From Hyphomicrobiales bacterium (GTDB lineage: Bacteria; Pseudomonadota; Alphaproteobacteria; Rhizobiales; CAYWUX01): a DNA stretch of 10,765 nt. The notes beneath the pieces were generated by a model that saw only the letters and a program-made list of their open reading frames with translations, searched no databases and was not told where the DNA came from. Location: NCBI GenBank assembly GCA_028279265.1, contig JANQOC010000162.1, forward strand, positions 1-10,765. Reading direction: 5' to 3'. Of this stretch, positions 6,351 to 10,765 are shown piece after piece; position 1 is the stretch's first letter; every line of letters starts with the position of its first letter. Made by a program: the position numbers and the translations under genes.

Positions 6351-7196
6351 TTAAATGTCTACCGTACCTTCGATGAGGATCTGGGTCTTGCCACCAATAA
6401 GAATACGATCCGGATTATCCTGGTCAGGAGTTATGAAAACACGCCCTTCCCTGTTGATGCGCGTCCCTTGTGAGACAATTATGGATCTCGAAAGATTCTC
6501 CCGATCCCGCAGCCAACAGGCCAGTGCAGCGTTCAGTGACCCGGTAATCGGATCTTCGCTCATGCCGCTCGAAGGGGCCAGCATCCGAACCTCATAGTCG
6601 CATTCGGCCCCGGCCGGATAAGCCCCGATCAGTCCGATAGAGTCAAATTCGGGCCATGACACAACGGCGGAGTCGATTTCAAGAACACGGGCGGCGCTAT
6701 CCAACTCAAAGGCCTCCCAGGCTGGCCCGTTCTTCAGATAGGCCGAGCTGACGATGGCGCTCTCGTCAATTCCCATTGCCTGCACAATGCGCGAACGGGA
6801 GGCACGATCAAGCGCTTTGATTTCGGTCGGCGGTGCAATAAAGCCCGGCACGTCGCCCGAATTATCTATTTCAACGAGCCCGATCTCACACTCCTGCCAG
6901 ACTTGACCGGATTGTTTCGGTTGCCCGCCCGTATGGAGCCAGGCGGCGCAACTGCCAAGTGTTGGATGACCGGCAAACGGCATTTCCCGGTTGGGCGTAA
7001 ATATGCGAACCCGATAGTCGGCCTTGTTGTCCTGCGGCGGCAATAAAAATGTGGTTTCCGCAAGGTTGGTCCAGGCAGCAAAGGCCTGCATGTCCGTATC
7101 GGTCAGGCCCTCACTATCGACAACAACGGCCAAACCGTTTCCCCGCGCCGGTTTTTCGGTGAAAACATCGCATTGAACAAATCTGCGTTTTGGCAT
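6351..7196 (-). CDS. PhzF family isomerase/epimerase-like protein
   Basis: A 281-aa, full-length member of the PhzF (phenazine biosynthesis PhzF-like) family of two-lobed, cofactor-free isomerases. Diagnostic stretches are FVQCDVFTEKPARGNGLAVV (6-25, usually GNPLAVV, so Pro is Gly here), NLAETTFLLPP (44-54), YRVRIFTP, PFAGHPTLG (73-81) and SEDPITGSLNAALACWL (213-229). E47 corresponds to the catalytic Glu of PhzF, with H77 and D215 in the places of the conserved His and Asp. Most family members have no known substrate, and nothing around this gene suggests phenazine synthesis. Start ATG 7196 has a GAGAGGAAA site about 11 bases upstream. It is followed after 21 bp by the DUF1045 gene; the HD-domain gene is 92 bp upstream and may have its own transcript. 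Confidence 0.88.
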   Translation of the reverse strand: MPKRRFVQCDVFTEKPARGNGLAVVVDSEGLTDTDMQAFAAWTNLAETTFLLPPQDNKADYRVRIFTPNREMPFAGHPTLGSCAAWLHTGGQPKQSGQVWQECEIGLVEIDNSGDVPGFIAPPTEIKALDRASRSRIVQAMGIDESAIVSSAYLKNGPAWEAFELDSAARVLEIDSAVVSWPEFDSIGLIGAYPAGAECDYEVRMLAPSSGMSEDPITGSLNAALACWLRDRENLSRSIIVSQGTRINREGRVFITPDQDNPDRILIGGKTQILIEGTVDI

Positions 7197-7234
7197 GGAT
7201 CAATGTTTCCTCTCCGTCCTAAAGAATGGGCCCC

Positions 7235-7244
7235 GAACCGGTTC
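7235..7244. promoter_or_regulatory. 10-bp perfect palindrome upstream of the PhzF-like gene
   Basis: GAACCGGTTC is fully self-complementary and lies 38 bp before the PhzF-like start. Next to it is a CTAA-TTTT-TTAG inverted repeat (7247-7258). It could be an operator for the PhzF/DUF1045 pair, or part of a processing or attenuation structure between the HD gene and PhzF. A 10-bp palindrome can occur by chance. Confidence 0.3.
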
Positions 7245-7264
7245 CACTAATTTTTTAGACTCTA

Positions 7265-7288
7265 TCGGATTATCGCTCGGATTATCGT
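7265..7288. repeat. Two tandem copies of a 12-bp unit (TCGGATTATCG[C/T])
   Basis: TCGGATTATCGC at 7265-7276 is followed directly by TCGGATTATCGT at 7277-7288, with 11 of 12 bases identical. It abuts the 3' end of the HD-domain gene, whose stop codon begins the coding region at 7289. It may be a local slippage duplication or a tandem protein-binding site. Confidence 0.5.
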
Positions 7289-7864
7289 TTACTTCTGATA
7301 GTAAGGAACGTGCCCTTCTTGCATGAGCGCATAGTCTGAAGCAAACATATCCGCATAATTCAAGACAAAGGCATAGAAATTTTCTCCATGGAACGGACTG
7401 TTCACCGCATGGGTCGCAACCGTGTTGATAACGCGTTGTGAAAGTCCCAGCTCGGTCAAAATCATAGCTCCGAGGACACCATGTTGAATATTTTTCGAAA
7501 TCTCAGACTTCTCGACTTGATTGCCCCGGCGCGTGAACATCAGGGGCTTGTCCACATCGTGCAGGGCAAGAATACAGGCGAGTTCTTCAGCATCATAATC
7601 GCAGTTCCAGTGTTTTTGCGCGTCCTGGGCAAACCTGATCCCGAAATGATTGACATCCCTGACATGATCCATCAATCGTATTTCCGGAGCATGGTTGGAA
7701 TAAGGGGCGTCGGCAAGAGCTTCATAGGGGCTGCTTTTCCAGGCACTGGTCCACGCGGTAATGATCTTGTCTTCCACGGTTCCGCTGATTTTTCCAAGGG
7801 GTCCCAGGAGCTCCCGCACCTGGTCACGCTCATTTTCTGTCCCCTCATCTATGCTGTAATACAT
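7289..7864 (-). CDS. HD-domain metal-dependent phosphohydrolase family protein
   Basis: A 191-aa protein with the ordered ligand set of HD enzymes: H67 (MDHVRD), H102-D103 (ALHDVDK), H128 (IQHGVLGA), H152 (ATHAV) and D172 (NYADMFASD). The extra two histidines between the HD pair and the final Asp point to a two-metal site, the arrangement seen in YqeK-type diadenosine-tetraphosphate hydrolases and HD-GYP domains. The overall length is close to YqeK, but the N-terminal 60 residues are not recognised. LHDVDKP lacks the second His of the PhnZ oxygenase motif, so a phosphonate-cleaving role is not supported. Start ATG 7864 has an AGGAAG site nine bases upstream. The substrate is unknown; cyclic or dinucleotide hydrolysis would be typical. 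Its promoter region is shared, divergently, with the TauE-type gene. Confidence 0.72.
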   Translation of the reverse strand: MYYSIDEGTENERDQVRELLGPLGKISGTVEDKIITAWTSAWKSSPYEALADAPYSNHAPEIRLMDHVRDVNHFGIRFAQDAQKHWNCDYDAEELACILALHDVDKPLMFTRRGNQVEKSEISKNIQHGVLGAMILTELGLSQRVINTVATHAVNSPFHGENFYAFVLNYADMFASDYALMQEGHVPYYQK

Positions 7865-8117
7865 CTGACTGCTTCCTGGTTATAATTGCCGGGCTGCAAA
7901 CACGGATCCCACCGGAACGGTTTTGACCGCAACAGCTGATCCCGTTAACTCAACTCTTTTTACCGCAAACGAGTTCACGCGTGGTGTAAAAAGAAAGGCC
8001 ATTGCGCCTATTTCATTCCAAAGTAATTGTTTCTCCCGGAGCTATGGGCTAAAGCACCAATGGCTTAAGAACAAAGAACAGATATTTGCCCGCAACCGGA
8101 AAAGCAATCAAAACCTC

Positions 8118-8939
8118 ATGGAGATCGAAAATACACTTGTCCTGGTCACCATCCTCGCGCTCAGCGGCATTGGGTCCGGTTTCGTATCCGGACTTCTGGG
8201 GATCGGCGGCGGTAGTGTTCTGGTGCCCATTCTGTTCGAAGTCTTCGGAATTATCGGCGTGGCGGACCAACTGCGAATACATCTGGCCATCGGGACATCG
8301 ACCGCGGTGATCGTGCCAACAACAATCATGAGCGCTTTCTCGCACAACGCCCGGGGCGCCGTTGATGCAAATCTCGTCAAAAATCTGTCCCTACCGCTAG
8401 TGCTGGGTGTTTTCATCGGGGCGATCATTGCCAAATATTCCCAAGGGGATGCCCTGATCATTGTCTGGATCGTGTTCGCAAGCTTCATGGCGTTCTATTT
8501 CGCCTTTGGCAAGGAAAGCTGGCGCCTTTCCGGATCGCTGCCCCATCGATACATCCTCAGGCTCTATGGAACATTTGTCGGTGGACTGTCGACCCTGTTG
8601 AGCATAGGTGGCGGTGTATTTGTCACTTCACTCATGACGCTCTATGGGCGGCCCATTCAATCGGCCATAGCCACGGCAGCGACCGTGGGACCGATTATTA
8701 CCATTCCGGCAATGATCGGATTTATCTGGGCCGGCTGGAATGTCCCGGGGCTACCGCCATATTCCCTCGGTTTCGTCAGCGTAGTCGGTGCGGCCATTAT
8801 CATTCCGCTGAGTGTGCTGTCCGCTCCCCTGGGTGTTCGTCTCGCCCATGCCATGGACAAGTCAAAGCTGAAACTGCTTTTCGCTCTCTACCTTGTTTTG
8901 GTTGTTCTTCGGTTTTCCTGGAACCTGATCTACTCCTGA
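8118..8939 (+). CDS. TauE/SafE family membrane permease (sulfite/organosulfonate exporter type)
   Basis: From ATG 8118 this gives 273 aa, typical for TauE/SafE (DUF81) permeases, with about eight hydrophobic segments. The family's internal duplication is visible: GLLGIGGGSVLVPIL near residues 26-39 and TLLSIGGGVFVTSLM near 159-173. The conserved GTSTAVIVPTT follows the first repeat and ATAATVGPIITIP the second. Such proteins move sulfite, sulfoacetate, sulfolactate or other small anions out of or into the cell; the substrate here cannot be told. The frame is open upstream to a TTG at 7923, which would add 65 polar residues with no family match, and that TTG lies in a TTGACC that could instead be a -35 element. 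The ribosome site before ATG 8118 is weak. It appears to be a single-gene unit divergent from the HD-domain gene. Confidence 0.88.
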   Translation: MEIENTLVLVTILALSGIGSGFVSGLLGIGGGSVLVPILFEVFGIIGVADQLRIHLAIGTSTAVIVPTTIMSAFSHNARGAVDANLVKNLSLPLVLGVFIGAIIAKYSQGDALIIVWIVFASFMAFYFAFGKESWRLSGSLPHRYILRLYGTFVGGLSTLLSIGGGVFVTSLMTLYGRPIQSAIATAATVGPIITIPAMIGFIWAGWNVPGLPPYSLGFVSVVGAAIIIPLSVLSAPLGVRLAHAMDKSKLKLLFALYLVLVVLRFSWNLIYS

Positions 8940-9112
8940 TGGGCCAAATAATTTTTCAACATGGCTCAATTGTTGAACTTTAAAAAAGGTCGGTAATCCG
9001 GGAAATAAGGCGTTTTCCTCTTCCCGATAATCCTGCACCCATCGCTAAAAATGCAACGCAGTGGCGAGAAAATTCTGTACCTCGTCTGAACTGGGTTTGC
9101 TGTCCCGGACGT

Positions 9113-9128
9113 TGCAAGTAAACTTGCA
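9113..9128. promoter_or_regulatory. Perfect inverted repeat, likely operator
   Basis: TGCAAGT-AA-ACTTGCA is a perfect 7-bp dyad with a 2-bp centre, the size and symmetry of a dimeric repressor site. It lies 34 bp before ATG 9162 of the coiled-coil gene, in the 222-bp gap after the permease gene, where it would overlap or adjoin a promoter. No clear -10 element was identified, and the cognate regulator is unknown. Confidence 0.5.
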
Positions 9129-9161
9129 CGATTAGTTTAGGTGCGTATTTGTGGGGCCAAT

Positions 9162-10064
9162 ATGTTACGTTCGTTTCGCGTGTTTGCGGCGGGGTTTTCC
9201 GCTGCCGCTGTAATCCTGAGTTCAATCTGGATTTATACGGAAGTCGCAGAATCCAATCCATCTTCCGCTGCACTCCAAGAAAATTTTACGCCCGAATCCA
9301 AACAGCCCCTGGCTTCGCCCACAAAACAGATCAAGGGTCAAGAAAGTCCGGGAGGCGAGAAACACCTCAAACAAATTCTAAAAGTAAATCGCGAACTGGC
9401 GCATCTGGAAAAAACAAATCGCGATGCCCGCCAACAACTTTCCAAGGCCAGGCAAAAACTCAGGGATCAGTCCCGGAAACAGGCGTCATTCCAAGAGCGT
9501 ATTGAAAAGCTGGAGAAGGAGCTCACCAATCTCCAGAACGAGAATGAACAACTGCATGCGGACCTGGGTAAGAAAGATAGGAAACTCGCGGGATTGCTTT
9601 CTCCGGAAAATCAGTCTGTTCAGGCCCGGCATCGCGCAATACCTGACCTCATCCAGGAGCCGCGCCGTATCTTGTCCATCCATGACATCCAAACAGACGC
9701 GATACCTCTCGCAACTAATCGGCGGGTGACAGCGGCCAATGAGGTTCAGCCGTACCTGGCCGGAGCGGACAGTCAGATAGCAGAAACTGAATCTTCAAAA
9801 GCGAAAGCTGTCTCCACCGTCCAGAAGCGGAGCAAAAAGAAGCCGCGAAGAACGAAAAAAATCAGCTCGATACAAAAGTACAAAGGTCGCTGGGTGGCTT
9901 CGGGAAAATTTTTCGTACACCGCGGAAGATTATGCAAACGCTATTCAATGAAGCCGCCTAAATGTTTCAACAAAACTGTCCGGCAGGGCATGCTGACCCT
10001 TCGCGGTCGGACTTGCCGTGTCCATAAGAGCGGCAGAATTTTCTGTCTTATACGTCATGGTTGA
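9162..10064 (+). CDS. Unrecognised membrane-anchored coiled-coil protein with duplicated cysteine motif
   Basis: I do not recognise a family. From ATG 9162 (300 aa; GGGG about six bases upstream) the protein has four visible parts. The first is a positively charged start and one hydrophobic segment (residues 7-26), an uncleaved anchor or signal peptide. The second is a Ser/Pro/Gln-rich linker. The third is a strongly charged Glu/Lys/Gln heptad-type coiled coil at about 67-143, including IEKLEKELTNLQNENEQLH. The fourth follows a low-complexity stretch with a basic patch KRSKKKPRRTKK (222-233): a compact C-terminal domain of about 55 residues. That domain has two similar 16-residue units, RGRLCKRYSMKPPKCF and RGRTCRVHKSGRIFCL, giving C-x9-C-x16-C-x9-C. 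An extracytoplasmic protein with two disulfides, or a metal site, is the inference. A GTG at 9141 would add seven residues without support. It converges on the alpha/beta-hydrolase gene 42 bp downstream. Confidence 0.75.
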   Translation: MLRSFRVFAAGFSAAAVILSSIWIYTEVAESNPSSAALQENFTPESKQPLASPTKQIKGQESPGGEKHLKQILKVNRELAHLEKTNRDARQQLSKARQKLRDQSRKQASFQERIEKLEKELTNLQNENEQLHADLGKKDRKLAGLLSPENQSVQARHRAIPDLIQEPRRILSIHDIQTDAIPLATNRRVTAANEVQPYLAGADSQIAETESSKAKAVSTVQKRSKKKPRRTKKISSIQKYKGRWVASGKFFVHRGRLCKRYSMKPPKCFNKTVRQGMLTLRGRTCRVHKSGRIFCLIRHG

Positions 10065-10106
10065 GTTTGTTGGGCGGCATCAAATCTCCGGACCGGGACA
10101 CCCACG

Positions 10107-10765
10107 TTACTCTTGTTTTGACAATTCGCTTTTTCGCGCCAGGGCGTGAATACTGCGAATGACCTCATCGGTGGCGGCGACATGGGGCATGTGGCCGATC
10201 CCGTCCAGTGTAATCGTCTCCGAGTTCTTGATCTTTTCCATGAGGGGTTCCGTGTGGATCGCGGCGGAAACGATCTCATCCTTGGAACCATCAACCGCAA
10301 TGAGGGGCGTTTTCAGGCCCGTATAAAATGCAGACATCTCGGTCACGGCTTCTTTCAGATGCACAAGCTCCCGGGCATTGGCTCGAAAACTCTCCGGTCG
10401 CGCATAGAGATCCATGGCTGACCTGCTGCGATAGTCCGCCGGCGCCGCGTTCGGATCGAAAGCCGATGTAATACCGGCCGTAACGCTCATCAAATAAGCG
10501 GGCACGAGAACGGTCCAGGAGACAAGTCGGCCGATCATGGGCTGTAAAACAACGTGGTGACGAAGATCGACACCGCCGGGCCAACTGTGGGAAACACCTG
10601 ACAGGAACAATAGTCCGTCGATATTATCGGGATATTCCAGCGCATAGGCCAGTGCGACGGCTCCGCCGAGAGAATGTCCGACAATGAGCGGTCGATGGAC
10701 GCCCCTGTGTTTCAGGGCCTCATGAATAATCCGAGCCTGCTGCCGCGGCTTATGGCGATCATTAT
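10107..10765 (-). CDS. Alpha/beta-hydrolase fold protein, 5' end outside window
   Basis: The minus-strand frame is open from the window edge to the stop at 10107, giving about 218 residues. A TTG at 10610 is internal, since the frame continues upstream through the key motif. PLIVGHSLGGAVALAYALEY contains the nucleophile elbow G-H-S-L-G-G, with the Ser codon at 10671-10673. GLKTPLIAVDGSKDEIV supplies the likely catalytic Asp, and DGIGHMPHVAATDEV the catalytic His, so the Ser-Asp-His triad is complete. A variable cap follows the nucleophile (SWPGGVDLRHHV onwards) with a hydrophobic stretch, LVSWTVLVPAYLMSVTAG. This is the single-domain lipase/esterase/haloperoxidase-like superfamily; the substrate cannot be assigned. 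The N-terminal strands and oxyanion-hole motif are missing only because the window ends. Confidence 0.85.
   Translation of the reverse strand, partial: NDRHKPRQQARIIHEALKHRGVHRPLIVGHSLGGAVALAYALEYPDNIDGLLFLSGVSHSWPGGVDLRHHVVLQPMIGRLVSWTVLVPAYLMSVTAGITSAFDPNAAPADYRSRSAMDLYARPESFRANARELVHLKEAVTEMSAFYTGLKTPLIAVDGSKDEIVSAAIHTEPLMEKIKNSETITLDGIGHMPHVAATDEVIRSIHALARKSELSKQE

Noticed and set aside
7289..7864. HD-domain protein as a PhnZ-type phosphonate oxygenase, prompted by the nearby DUF1045 gene
   Set aside because: The PhnZ HD-x2-H signature is absent (the sequence is HDVDK) and the spacing of the later ligands differs, so a hydrolase of YqeK-like layout fits better.
8946..8986. TTCAACA/TGTTGAA hairpin after the permease gene as a terminator
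   Set aside because: The 7-bp stem is AT-rich and is followed by CTTTAAAAAA, not a T-run, so it lacks the U-tract of an intrinsic terminator.
8980..9273. 97-codon minus-strand open frame
   Set aside because: It overlaps the start of the coiled-coil gene and the inverted repeat; no family features and an improbable composition.
1..10765. Mobile elements, CRISPR arrays, tRNA or rRNA genes
   Set aside because: No transposase or integrase motifs, terminal inverted repeats, regularly spaced repeat arrays or tRNA cloverleaf signatures were seen on either strand.

Overview
The window looks like chromosomal DNA of a Gram-negative proteobacterium. I lean to an alphaproteobacterium because of the gene families, compact operons with GTG/TTG starts, moderately high GC in genes against AT-rich gaps, and the presence of a DUF1045 protein. 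No tRNA, rRNA, IS element, CRISPR array or phage gene was seen, and the lineage call is an inference.

Region 1 (1-5510, + strand) is the main feature. It opens with the C-terminal end of a LysR-type regulator, followed by an AT-rich gap with two pairs of direct repeats. A tight six-gene operon comes next: iron-sulfur subunit, two small membrane anchors, flavoprotein, and the alpha and beta subunits of a class I (Fe-S) fumarase-type hydratase. Together these encode a complete membrane-bound succinate dehydrogenase/fumarate reductase-like complex coupled to a hydratase. It differs from a housekeeping sdh locus in several ways. The order is B-C-D-A. The flavoprotein has Cys where the covalent FAD-binding His normally sits, although the dicarboxylate-binding residues are kept. 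The two anchors are homologous to each other and together offer four candidate haem-ligand histidines. The hydratase lacks several loops and contacts typical of fumarases. A specialised pathway for a C4 dicarboxylate or a substituted succinate/fumarate is plausible. A strong intrinsic terminator closes the block.

Region 2 (5634-7864, - strand) holds three genes read in the order HD-domain metal-dependent phosphohydrolase, PhzF-family isomerase/epimerase-like protein, DUF1045 (2H phosphoesterase-like) protein. The last two are only 21 bp apart. DUF1045 is known from phosphonate (phn) operons, but no phn gene is visible here.

Region 3 (7865-10765) holds a TauE/SafE-type permease (+), an unrecognised membrane-anchored coiled-coil protein with a small duplicated cysteine motif at its C-terminus (+) preceded by a clean inverted repeat, and, converging on it, the 3' part of an alpha/beta-hydrolase gene (-) that runs off the window end.
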